From Oscillibacter sp. CAG:241 (lineage in GTDB: Bacteria; Bacillota; Clostridia; Oscillospirales; Oscillospiraceae): a stretch of DNA of 14,220 bases. The notes beneath the pieces are model-generated. The model was given only the letters and a program-made list of their open reading frames with translations. It did no database searches and was not told where the DNA came from. The stretch lies in assembly GCA_000435975.1 (NCBI GenBank), contig FR884090.1, forward strand, positions 1 to 14,220, in the 5' to 3' direction. The stretch's first letter is position 1. The number at the start of each line of letters is the position of its first letter. The translations under genes were made by a program, and so were the position numbers. Positions 1 to 7,312 of this stretch are shown here, piece after piece.

Positions 1-25
1 CAAAAAAGGGCGCCGCCCTTTTTTG
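1..25. terminator. bidirectional intrinsic terminator hairpin
   Basis: An 11-bp perfect inverted repeat (1-11 and 15-25) surrounds a 3-nt loop. The arms begin and end in runs of six A or T, so the hairpin has a U-tract on both strands. It probably ends a plus-strand gene lying before position 1 and backs up termination of the minus-strand RND gene. Confidence 0.75.
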
Positions 26-33
26 ACAAGCTG

Positions 34-65
34 AAAAGAGCCTCCCCACCCGGGGAGGCTCTTTT
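34..65 (-). terminator. intrinsic terminator of the RND efflux gene
   Basis: A 14-bp perfect inverted repeat (34-47 and 52-65) with a 4-nt ACCC loop starts 6 nt beyond the RND stop codon at 72-74. The arms end in four A or T. The U-tract is short, but the stem is very GC-rich and a second hairpin follows at 1-25, giving a tandem terminator. Confidence 0.85.
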
Positions 66-71
66 ACAATG

Positions 72-3000
72 TTACAGGTCCAGGAGCTGCAGCTCCTCCT
101 CGTTGACCTTCCGCAGGTCCCGGCGGCTGAGAATGTCATACATGCAGGGCACCACCAGCAGGGTCATCAGCGTGGCGTACAGCAGACCGCCGATGCACAC
201 CAGGGCCACCGGCTGCATCAGGGCCGTGCCCACATCCTTGCCGAAGGCCATGACCACCAGGCCCAGGATCGTGGTCAGGGACGTCATAAGAATGGGCCGC
301 AGGCGGGTGACGCCGGCCTCGATGATGGCCTCCCGGCGGCCCATACCCTCCAGCCGCAGCTGGTTGATGTAGTCCACCAGGACAATGCCGTTGTTGACGA
401 TGACGCCCACCAGCATCACAAAGCCCACCAGAGACACCACGCTGACCTCGATGCCCGCCAGCAGCAGGGCCAGGAAGCCGCCGGTGAAGGCCAGGGGAAT
501 GGTGAACATGACGATCAACGGCGAGCGCAGGGACTGGAACTGGGCCACCATTACCAGGTACACCAGGACGATGCCCAGCAGCAGCATCAGCAGCAGCTGC
601 CGGATGGCGTCCATAATGGCCTCGTTTTCCCCCTGGAAGGAGGCGGTGATGCCCTGGGGCAGGTCTACCTCCGCAATAGCCGCCTGGGCGGCGGTGGTGA
701 CCTTGGTGACATTGTAGCCGTCGGCCACGTCGGCAGACACAGTGATGTACCGCCGCTGCTGGTCGCGGTGAATGGTGTTGAGGCTGACGGTCTCCTCCAG
801 CTTGGCAATATCGCCCAGACGGACGGGCTCCGCCGCCTGGATGGCGGAGGTGCTGCCGGAGGACATGCCGGACATGCCGCTCATGGAGCCGCTGCCGGAG
901 GCGGCGCTCATCATGCTGCTCATGGCGCTCATGGCGGAGGGGTCGATCTCCAGGTCCATGAGCTTTTCCCGGGTCATGCGGCTTTCCTCCGGGGACTGGA
1001 TGGACACGCTGACGTCCAGCCCGTCCAGGGTCAGGGACAGGGAGCTGTCGGTGTCCGTCAGGGCGGAGGCAACGGCCATATACACCTGGGCCACGGTGAG
1101 GCCCTTTTCCATGGCGGCGTTGCGGTCCACGGACAGGTGCAGGGCGGTGGCCGCCTGCTCCAGGCCGTCGGACACATTTTCCGTGCCGGGGACGGTGGCC
1201 AGCTTCGCGGCCAGTGTCTTGGCGGCGGACTGCATCTGCTCCATGTCGCTGCCGTAGACGTTCAGCGCGACGCCGCTGCCGGTGAGGTAGGTCATGTAGC
1301 TGTCCATGGCGCCGGAGGCGGTGACGGTGCAGTCCATACCGGTGCAGGCGGCCTCGATCTGTTGTCCGGTCTTTGCGCCGGAGGCCCCTTCGGTAAGGGT
1401 GATATAGGCGGTGACGTCATACGCCCCGCCGCCGGAGGACATCATGCTGGTCATGTCCATGCCGCCGGAGCTGCCGGAGGAGGACATCATCGCGCCTACG
1501 GTCTCCACGTTTTCCACCTGGGCAGCCCGGCGCAGCACCTCATCCGCCAGGGATACGGCCTGCTCCCGGGTGCAGCCCTCGGGCATGGAGACGGTGAGAT
1601 TCACGGTGTTCATGTCGATATTGGGCATGAAGGCAAAGCCGCGGGCCAGGGTGGCTCCGGCGGAGCCCAGCAGCAGCACCAGCGACAGCAGCAGCACCAC
1701 GGCCCTGTGTCTCAGGGACCAGGACACAGCCTTGCGGTAGGCGGGATAGACCCGGTCCAGCAGGCCCGGCTTCTGGGGCTTTTCCTTGCGGAGCATGCCG
1801 GAGGCCATGGCGGGCACCAGGGTCAGGGCCACAATGAGGCTGGCCAGCAGGGAATAGGTCATGGTCAGGGCCAGGTCCGTGAACAGCTGCTTGGTGATGC
1901 CCTCCACAAACACGATGGGCAGAAATACGCACACGGTGGTCAGGGTGGAGGCGGTGATGGCGCCCAGCACCTGCCGCGCACCGGACACTGCCGCCTGGAT
2001 GACGGTGGCCCCCTTGGCGCGCAGACGATAGATGTTCTCAATGACCACCACCGAGTTATCCACCAGCATGCCCACCGCCACGGCCAGGCCGGACAGGGAG
2101 ATCATATTGATGGTGACGCCGGAGAAGTACATGAGCACCACGGCGAAGATCACGCTGATGGGGATGGAGCACAGGGTGATGACGGTGGGACGCAGGTCCC
2201 GCAGGAACAGGTACAGGATCAGCACCGAGAACAGCGCGCCCCAGCCCAGAGAGGACAGAATGGAGTTGATGATAAGGTATATGTAGTCCCCCTGGTCCAT
2301 CAGGGGCACGAAGGAAAGACCCTCGTACTCCGCCTCCAGCTCCCGGAAGCGGCTGTTGATATTGTCGGATACCTCCGCCGTGGCGTAGGTGGACTGCTTG
2401 TTGAAGGAGACGATGACGCCGTCCTTGCCGTTGAGCTTGTCGTAGATCTCCGAGGAGTTGTCGGTGATGGCCACGTCGGCCACGTCCTTCATGCGGATGG
2501 GGTCGATGCCGTCCATCCCCAGGTCAAAGAGCACCAGGTTCTCCAGGTCCTGGCGGGTGTCGATGGCGTCGCCCACGGAAACCATATAGTTGACGCCGTC
2601 CTCCTTCAGATACCCGGCGGGCATGGAGAAGTTCTGGGCCGTCAGCAGGGCGGTGATGGTGGATAGATTCAGGCTGGAGGACAGGTCCGCCTGGCTCAGG
2701 GCGGCGGAACGGGATTCCTCCAGGGTCTGGAGGCCCTGGTCGATCTGATTCAGGGCGCTGTCCAGCTGGATATTGGCGGAGATGATCTGGGTAACGGCGT
2801 CGGCCATGGTCAGGGTCCCGGCGGTCACCTGGTCCGCCAGCTTGGCCACGCCCTCGTCGGTTTCCAGGTCCCGCAGCTGTTTTTCCAGCTCCTCCAGCTG
2901 CTTCTGCCACTCCTTGGCCCGTTGGACGGCCTCGTCCCACTTGACGCCCAGGGCCGCCATACGCAGGTCCAGCGCCGCCAGCTCCGCCTGGATGCGGACG

Positions 3001-3944
3001 TATTCGGGGTCACTTTCAATTTCGGCGATGGCCGCCTGCTTTTCCTCCTCCGTCATGGAGGGGTCGTGGCGGATGGCCTCGATACGGGCCTGGTAGGGGG
3101 TGTTTTCCGCCTCCAGACGGGCCTTCTCCGCCTGGATCTCCGCCAGCTCCCGGAGGTTGGCCTGGAGCTGGTCCCGGCTGTCCCGCATGGTTTTCAGACT
3201 GTCCTGAATGGTGGTAAGGGCCTGGGTCACGGCGTCCCGGACGGCGGATTCCTCGGCACCGCGGATAGCAGCCTTGGCGCTGTTGACCTGGCCCCGGGCG
3301 GAGGCCAGCTGCCCTGCCGCGTCGTCCAGCTGCTTCGCAATGGCGTCGGACAGCCGCCGGGACAGATCATCCAGCTTCTTTTGGCTGAGGATCACATGGA
3401 GCTGATGCTGGACCGTACCGCTGACGGTGACACTGGCCACGCCGGTGATGCCCTCCAGCTTGGGGGACAGGGTATCCGTGACAAAGTCGGACAGCTCCGT
3501 GATGTCCTTGCCGTCGTAGGACAGGGCCGCCACCTGCACCGGCAGCATGGAGGGGTTCATTTTCAGCACATAGGGATCGCCCACGGTGTCGGACCAGGAG
3601 CCCTTCAGCTGGTTGATCTTCTGCTGGATATCCACGCTGACGGTGTCCATATTCACGCCGTCTTCAAACTCCAGCACCACCATGGACACGCTGTCCATAG
3701 AGCTGGAGGTGACGTTTTTGATGCGGTCCAGGGTGGCCATGGACTGCTCCAGGGGCTTGGTGATATCGGCCTCCACGGTCTCGGGGCTGGCCCCGGGGTC
3801 GGTGGTCACCAGGATCACATAAGGGAAATCCATATTGGGCATCAGGTCGGGGGTCATCTTCAGATAGGCCACCACCCCCAATACCAGAATCGCCAGCACC
3901 GCCACGAACACGGTCAGCGGCTTTTTTACGCTGAATTTGGGCAT
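72..3944 (-). CDS. RND-family (HAE-1/AcrB-like) efflux permease with large coiled-coil insert
   Basis: This is a 1290-residue proton-driven efflux permease of the cytoplasmic membrane; its substrate cannot be read from the sequence. The RND plan is clear: TM1 at about 9-27, a first extracytoplasmic domain, TM2-TM7 at about 565-766, a second extracytoplasmic domain, and TM8-TM12 at about 1114-1268. TM4 carries GMLVDN (625-630), so one of the two classical relay aspartates is kept (D629) and the other is Asn. TM10 has Asn-Asn (1184-1185) where AcrB has its relay lysine. RPILMTS at 1216-1222 is the conserved TM11 segment. Typical family members are about 1050 residues. The excess comes from a highly charged, helical, coiled-coil-like insert at about 191-425. 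Met/Ser/Gly-rich loops lie at about 819-840 and 1005-1030. The ATG at 3944 is preceded by AAGGAG about 10 nt upstream. No membrane-fusion protein or outer-membrane channel gene is adjacent. The family call is firm; the drug, lipid or metal substrate is open. Confidence 0.93.
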   Translation of the reverse strand: MPKFSVKKPLTVFVAVLAILVLGVVAYLKMTPDLMPNMDFPYVILVTTDPGASPETVEADITKPLEQSMATLDRIKNVTSSSMDSVSMVVLEFEDGVNMDTVSVDIQQKINQLKGSWSDTVGDPYVLKMNPSMLPVQVAALSYDGKDITELSDFVTDTLSPKLEGITGVASVTVSGTVQHQLHVILSQKKLDDLSRRLSDAIAKQLDDAAGQLASARGQVNSAKAAIRGAEESAVRDAVTQALTTIQDSLKTMRDSRDQLQANLRELAEIQAEKARLEAENTPYQARIEAIRHDPSMTEEEKQAAIAEIESDPEYVRIQAELAALDLRMAALGVKWDEAVQRAKEWQKQLEELEKQLRDLETDEGVAKLADQVTAGTLTMADAVTQIISANIQLDSALNQIDQGLQTLEESRSAALSQADLSSSLNLSTITALLTAQNFSMPAGYLKEDGVNYMVSVGDAIDTRQDLENLVLFDLGMDGIDPIRMKDVADVAITDNSSEIYDKLNGKDGVIVSFNKQSTYATAEVSDNINSRFRELEAEYEGLSFVPLMDQGDYIYLIINSILSSLGWGALFSVLILYLFLRDLRPTVITLCSIPISVIFAVVLMYFSGVTINMISLSGLAVAVGMLVDNSVVVIENIYRLRAKGATVIQAAVSGARQVLGAITASTLTTVCVFLPIVFVEGITKQLFTDLALTMTYSLLASLIVALTLVPAMASGMLRKEKPQKPGLLDRVYPAYRKAVSWSLRHRAVVLLLSLVLLLGSAGATLARGFAFMPNIDMNTVNLTVSMPEGCTREQAVSLADEVLRRAAQVENVETVGAMMSSSGSSGGMDMTSMMSSGGGAYDVTAYITLTEGASGAKTGQQIEAACTGMDCTVTASGAMDSYMTYLTGSGVALNVYGSDMEQMQSAAKTLAAKLATVPGTENVSDGLEQAATALHLSVDRNAAMEKGLTVAQVYMAVASALTDTDSSLSLTLDGLDVSVSIQSPEESRMTREKLMDLEIDPSAMSAMSSMMSAASGSGSMSGMSGMSSGSTSAIQAAEPVRLGDIAKLEETVSLNTIHRDQQRRYITVSADVADGYNVTKVTTAAQAAIAEVDLPQGITASFQGENEAIMDAIRQLLLMLLLGIVLVYLVMVAQFQSLRSPLIVMFTIPLAFTGGFLALLLAGIEVSVVSLVGFVMLVGVIVNNGIVLVDYINQLRLEGMGRREAIIEAGVTRLRPILMTSLTTILGLVVMAFGKDVGTALMQPVALVCIGGLLYATLMTLLVVPCMYDILSRRDLRKVNEEELQLLDL

Positions 3945-3973
3945 AGTCGCATCGCTCCTTGCGCGTTATAAGC

Positions 3974-3990
3974 CAGTTGTTACACAACTG
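3974..3990. promoter_or_regulatory. perfect dyad, candidate repressor operator for the RND gene
   Basis: A 7-bp perfect inverted repeat (CAGTTGT at 3974-3980, ACAACTG at 3984-3990) is separated by TAC. It lies 30 nt upstream of the RND start codon and just downstream of the predicted transcription start. This size and placement suit a dimeric repressor of TetR or MarR type. No regulator gene is present in the window, so the binding protein is unknown. Confidence 0.45.
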
Positions 3991-4008
3991 TAAAAAACAT
4001 TTTAAAGA

Positions 4009-4037
4009 ATTTTAACATTCTAAAGCGCCGCGCGCAA
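4009..4037 (-). promoter_or_regulatory. candidate sigma-A promoter for the RND gene
   Basis: On the minus strand, TTGCGC (4037-4032) and TAAAAT (4014-4009) are separated by 17 nt, in an AT-rich stretch within otherwise GC-rich DNA. The -10 box is good and the -35 box only half matches. Transcription would start near 4002. The rest of the 3945-4148 gap holds the dyad at 3974-3990 and the ABC terminator. Confidence 0.4.
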
Positions 4038-4101
4038 GAGGGCCGGGCAATTATTAACGAAACTGTTACAAACTCCCAATTTTTCCTTAGCCTAACGAAA
4101 G

Positions 4102-4142
4102 AAAAAAGGCAAAAATGCCCCGGAACCCAGCAGGTTCCGGGG
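4102..4142 (-). terminator. intrinsic terminator of the ABC exporter gene
   Basis: A perfect 10-bp GC-rich stem (4118-4127 and 4133-4142) with a 5-nt loop lies just past the ABC stop codon at 4149-4151. On the minus strand it is followed by two U-rich runs (4115-4111 and 4107-4102). Confidence 0.85.
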
Positions 4143-4148
4143 AAAGGG

Positions 4149-5965
4149 TCAGAAGTCCATGGCCAGGCGCTGGGCCTCGTCGGAGTCCAGCAGGCGGAGG
4201 CAGCCGGAGGACACCTGGTACACCCGGCGGCACAGGGAGATCACCGTGGGCCGGTGGGTGGTGACGATGCAGGTCTTGTGGGGGTAGCGGGCTGCCAGAT
4301 TCCGCAGGATGGTGCGCTCGGTGGTCACATCCAGGGCGCTGGTGGCCTCGTCCAGCAGCAGCACCGGGGCGTCCCGCAGCAGGGCCCGGGCAATGGCGAT
4401 GCGCTGGGCCTGCCCCTCGGACAGGCCGTGGCCGTGCTCCCCCACGGAGGCGTCCAGCCCGCCGTCCATGGCGGAGACGAAGTCCCAGGCGCAGGCGGCC
4501 TCCAGCGCCGCCCGCAGCTGGGCGTCGGAGGCGTCAGGCTTCACCATCCGCAGATTGTCGGCGATGGTGCCGGAGAGGAGGGTGTTGCCCTGGGGCACAT
4601 AGGAGAAATAGCGGCGGAGTCCGGCGTTCACCTCCACCTGTCGCCCGTCGGCGGCCTGAAGGTAAGCGCGGCCCTCCGCCGGGCGGATCAGGCCCAGCAG
4701 CAGGCGGATCATGGTGGTCTTGCCGCCGCCGGAGGGGCCCACCAGAGCCACGGTCTCCCCGGGAGCGGCCCGGAAATCGGCATGGGTCAGCACCGGCTGA
4801 TGGGGAACATAGGCGTAGCCCGCGTCCTCCACGGCCACGGTGAAGCCCTGGGAGGCCAGGCTGTCCAGCCCGTCGTCCGGCAGCACCGGCTCCGGCTCCA
4901 GGGCGTACAGGTCCCGGATACGGCGGGCGGACACCGACGCGCTGAGGAACGACGGCACCGTCCGCACCAGAGCGTTGAAGGCGGAGCTGAGCTTGGCCCC
5001 CTGGGACAGGAACAGCGTCATGGTGCCGTAGAGAATTTTGCCGGACCACAGCAGATACAGGCAGTAGCCGAAGGCCGCCATCTGGACGGCGGAGCCCAGA
5101 AGAGACAGGAGAATCTCCGTGCGGATGCTGAACAGATTATAATCCAGGCTGGCCCGGCGGAACTCCTCCTGCCGGCGGCGGAAGCCCCGGCCATAGCGGC
5201 CGGTGATGCCGAAGCCCTTGATGGCGTCCAGATTGTGCAGCGTCTCCGTCTCGTAGGACATCAGGCGGCTGCCCACCTGGCGGACCTCCTGCTGGTGGGT
5301 GCGCATGCCCCGGATCAGGCGGCGGGACGTCAGCAGCAGGAAGGGGGCGCTGGCCAGGGCCAACAGGGCCATGACCCAGTCATAGTGCAGGATCACCGCC
5401 AGGGTGGCGGCAAAGGTGTACGCCGTGACGATCAGGTCCGGCAGCCAGCGGATGGCGCTGGAGGATACGGAGCCCACGTCGGTGGACAGGCGGCTGAGCA
5501 GGTCGCCGCTGGCAAACGCGTTCAGGGACCGCCAGTCGGCCCCCAGCAGGCGGGCGAAAACCCGGGGCTGGAGATCGCGGTTCAGCGGTCGAACACCTGG
5601 GCCTGGATATCGTTGTTCACCCGGAGGGAGATTTTCGTGGAAATGCGGGAGGTGACGCTGCGCAGCAGCAGACCCACCAGGGCCGAAGCCACCATCACGG
5701 TGACGATGAACCACAGGTGGTCGCTGTCGTAGCCGGTGATGATGTCGATGGAGTATTTGCTGGCCACGGCAGACACCAGGCCCAGGGTGGAGCTGGCCAC
5801 GCCCAGGATGGTATAAAACCACACCGCCCGCCGGTAGCGCTTGGTATAGCCCCAGATCCACTTCCAGTCGGCCCAGATCTCGGAAAACGTGCCGTCCCGC
5901 CAGCTGCTGACCAGGGTCCCCAGAGACTCCGAGCCCATGGGCTGCCGATTGTCCTCCTGCCGCAT
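4149..5965 (-). pseudogene. ABC exporter half-transporter (membrane domain + ATPase), frameshifted by a 35-bp tandem duplication
   Basis: This is a type IV (MsbA-like) ABC exporter half-molecule: a six-helix membrane domain fused to an ATPase that would act as a dimer. Translation from ATG 5965 (AGGAGG about 8 nt upstream) gives 127 residues, including TM1 (about 47-68) and TM2 (about 83-103), and then meets TGA at 5584-5582. The remainder is open in another frame down to the stop at 4149. It keeps Walker A GPSGGGKTT, Q-loop YVPQG, signature LSEGQ, Walker B VLLLDEATSAL and an H-loop TTHRP. The break coincides with a 35-bp direct duplication at 5550-5619. Deleting either copy restores a 593-residue protein of normal family length. 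No in-frame ATG, GTG or TTG start with a ribosome binding site is visible at the junction for the distal part, and no slippery heptamer is present. It is therefore probably inactive, unless the break is a sequencing or assembly error. The substrate is unknown. Confidence 0.85.
5550..5619 (-). repeat. imperfect 35-bp tandem duplication inside the ABC gene
   Basis: On the minus strand, 5619-5585 and 5584-5550 align without gaps over 35 bases with 28 identities. Because 35 is not a multiple of three, the second copy shifts the frame, and its first three bases form the TGA stop. Read in frame, the copies encode NNDIQAQVFDR and NRDLQPRVFAR. Each joins correctly to the flanking transporter sequence (LRV before, LLGADW after). 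Confidence 0.9.
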
Positions 5966-5999
5966 ATCCCGCACCTCCTATGAAAAAACTCAACACTTC

Positions 6000-6028
6000 A
6001 TTATAGCATTGTCCGCCGGAGAAGTCAA
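6000..6028 (-). promoter_or_regulatory. sigma-A promoter of the ABC exporter gene
   Basis: On the minus strand, TTGACT (6028-6023), a 17-nt spacer and a consensus TATAAT (6005-6000) form a near-perfect housekeeping promoter. The -10 box lies 34 nt upstream of the ATG at 5965. A strong intact promoter and ribosome binding site suggest the gene was disrupted recently or is still transcribed. Confidence 0.8.
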
Positions 6029-6117
6029 ACCAAGCGTCAGATTGGGCAAATTTGACGGGACGTGAGCGGCAAAATAGACGGATAAATGACACTGTGTCGC
6101 CAAACGGAAAATTGTGC

Positions 6118-6146
6118 TTGCACATTGGACGAAAATGTGGTAAAAT
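6118..6146 (+). promoter_or_regulatory. promoter of the three-paralog cluster
   Basis: TTGCAC (6118-6123), a 17-nt spacer and TAAAAT (6141-6146) are present, with TGG directly before the -10 box giving an extended -10. Transcription would begin near 6153, about 20 nt before the first start codon at 6175. It is divergent from the ABC promoter. Confidence 0.6.
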
Positions 6147-6174
6147 GACAAAAAAGCGAGGGAGGCGACGCCAT

Positions 6175-6201
6175 ATGAAGCGAGGAACCGGGAAGAAAAT
6201 C
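6175..6201 (+). repeat. 27-bp exact repeat at the 5' end of paralog 1
   Basis: The first 27 nt of the coding sequence match 6751-6777, the start of paralog 2, without a mismatch. The identity begins at the ATG and stops within the basic segment before the membrane helix. Confidence 0.85.
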
Positions 6202-6732
6202 GGGAAAATCGTCCTGCTGGTGGTGCTGCTGGCTCTTGTGGGCGTGATCGTGTACGCCGTCATGGTCTGTCCGGTGAATCCCACCCGGATGAAACCGGCG
6301 AAAAGCTATGAGCAGCTGCGGGACACGGTGGAAAAGAAAACGGATATCCGGGTCCCCGGGGAAAACCTGCTGCCGTGGACGGTGACGGAGCGTCAGCTCC
6401 GGATGGACGGCCCCTCCCGGCTGGCCAAGGTCAGCGGCTTTGCCATATCCGGCACCATGGAGCGCGGCGGCGTTACGTTTGACGTGGAGGTCTCCGTGGG
6501 AGTCACCGGCGTCGTGGGCGATCTGCCGCCCTGCTGGGATAGCTATCGCTATGTACCCATTTACCTGTTCCAGAACCGGGGGTTTTACATGACCCAGCTT
6601 TACATAGACGGGAATGAATACATCATCCGGGTGATGTATCCGGAGAGCACGACCCTGTCGGAGGAGGACGCGGCGTATGTGGAGGACGCGCTGCGGACGG
6701 CGTGCCACACGGTGGTGGATCTGTATCAGTAA
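6175..6732 (+). CDS. membrane-anchored protein of unknown function, paralog 1 of 3
   Basis: The protein has 185 residues. I do not recognise the family. A basic N-terminus (MKRGTGKKIGK) leads into one transmembrane helix at about 12-31. About 150 residues follow, predicted by the positive-inside rule to lie outside the membrane. Features shared with the two downstream paralogs are SYEQLR after the helix, an LLPW block, a G(T/K)-x-x-x-G-G/D-x-T strand-like segment, P-I-Y near the middle and the C-terminus CHTVVDLYQ. The open frame extends upstream to 6052, but ATG 6175 has GGAGG 9 nt upstream and aligns exactly with paralog 2. The Cys near the helix end does not form a convincing lipobox and is absent from paralog 2. 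It is probably first in an operon with the next two genes. Confidence 0.8.
   Translation: MKRGTGKKIGKIVLLVVLLALVGVIVYAVMVCPVNPTRMKPAKSYEQLRDTVEKKTDIRVPGENLLPWTVTERQLRMDGPSRLAKVSGFAISGTMERGGVTFDVEVSVGVTGVVGDLPPCWDSYRYVPIYLFQNRGFYMTQLYIDGNEYIIRVMYPESTTLSEEDAAYVEDALRTACHTVVDLYQ
6706..6730 (+). repeat. 25-bp exact repeat at the 3' end of paralog 1
   Basis: These 25 nt recur exactly as the last part of the 73-bp repeats in paralogs 2 and 3. They encode the C-terminal HTVVDLYQ. All three genes share this ending, while their central parts are much more diverged. Confidence 0.85.
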
Positions 6733-6750
6733 CGGGAAAGGAGACTTGCC

Positions 6751-6777
6751 ATGAAGCGAGGAACCGGGAAGAAAATC
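6751..6777 (+). repeat. 27-bp exact repeat at the 5' end of paralog 2
   Basis: Partner of 6175-6201. The match begins at the start codon and does not include the ribosome binding site. Confidence 0.85.
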
Positions 6778-7296
6778 CTTTTGCTGGTGGTGCTGCTGGC
6801 CATTGTGGGCGGCATCGTGTATACCGTGCTGACCTGGCCGATATATCCCCAACCCCAGAAAAGCGTGGATAGCTACGCGCAGCTGCGGCAGGATATGGAA
6901 AAGACGGGTGTGCTGGTCCCTCCGGAGAACGTCCTGCCATGGGTGGAAACGTTCTACAGTCAAGAGCTGGATGGCCGGGACCGGCTGAGTAAGCCCAGGG
7001 CTTTTCTGATGTCGGGGACCGTGGAATACGGCGGTGCGTCATACAGGGCGGAGATCTTCGAGTCTCAGAAATGGACCTTCGAGTGGCGCGCGGAGATCTC
7101 GCTGCGGGAAAACTATCGGATGACGCCCATTTACCGGGACGCGTGGGACGATTCGGTGCTGTATTTCTTGAGCATTGACGGCCATATATACACCGTCACG
7201 GTGTACGCCGACGGGAAGATGCCCCAGGATGCCATGGACTATTTCGACGGTCTCCTGCTGGAGGCGTGTCACACGGTGGTGGATCTGTATCAGTGA
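6751..7296 (+). CDS. membrane-anchored protein of unknown function, paralog 2 of 3
   Basis: The protein has 181 residues. It has the same plan as its neighbours: basic start MKRGTGKK, one hydrophobic helix at about 9-27 and an exported domain of about 150 residues. The domain contains SYAQLR, VLPW, SGTVEYGG, LRENYR-x-x-PIYRD and an IDGH-x-Y strand pair, and ends in CHTVVDLYQ. It starts 18 nt after the stop of paralog 1, behind AAAGGAG, so the two are probably translated from one mRNA. The last 73 nt before the stop are shared exactly with paralog 3, and the first 27 nt with paralog 1. This makes it a mosaic link between its neighbours. There are no catalytic motifs I recognise; function unknown. 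Confidence 0.8.
   Translation: MKRGTGKKILLLVVLLAIVGGIVYTVLTWPIYPQPQKSVDSYAQLRQDMEKTGVLVPPENVLPWVETFYSQELDGRDRLSKPRAFLMSGTVEYGGASYRAEIFESQKWTFEWRAEISLRENYRMTPIYRDAWDDSVLYFLSIDGHIYTVTVYADGKMPQDAMDYFDGLLLEACHTVVDLYQ
7222..7294 (+). repeat. 73-bp exact repeat, copy in paralog 2
   Basis: This copy is identical base for base to 7805-7877. It encodes PQDAMDYFDGLLLEACHTVV and the following DLYQ, ending inside the stop codon. Identity drops sharply on both sides, with a G/T mismatch upstream and TGA versus TAA downstream. Confidence 0.95.
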
Positions 7297-7312
7297 TGGG
7301 GGGATTGCTGTA

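Noticed and set aside
69..2666. Long open frame on the plus strand opposite the RND gene (and a similar one opposite ileS, 10613-13534).
   Set aside because: Both are rich in His, Gly, Gln and Val with no domain structure, as expected from antisense frames of GC-rich genes. The minus-strand proteins are unmistakable.
5575..5600. Programmed -1 frameshift joining the two ABC reading frames.
   Set aside because: A -1 slip would join the frames, but there is no slippery heptamer before the TGA. It would also add 12 extra residues in the membrane domain. The duplication explains the frame change better.
5550..5619. Possible diversity-generating retroelement signature, since five of the seven differences between the 35-bp copies fall at adenines of the first copy.
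   Set aside because: Two differences are at guanines, the repeat is tandem and out of frame, no reverse transcriptase or accessory gene is in the window, and seven sites are too few to show a bias.
6088..6098. Short palindrome GACAC-T-GTGTC in the divergent intergenic region.
   Set aside because: Only 5 bp per arm, with no second copy nearby; such a match can easily arise by chance.
5585..6284. In-frame upstream extension of the distal ABC reading frame, which would start near 6284.
   Set aside because: The extension is not transporter-like, crosses the mapped ABC promoter and ribosome binding site, and is antisense or out-of-frame to the real N-terminus.
6175..6300. Lipoprotein signal peptide in paralogs 1 and 3 because of a Cys after the hydrophobic helix.
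   Set aside because: The residues before Cys do not form a lipobox, and paralog 2 has no Cys there. A simple membrane anchor fits all three.
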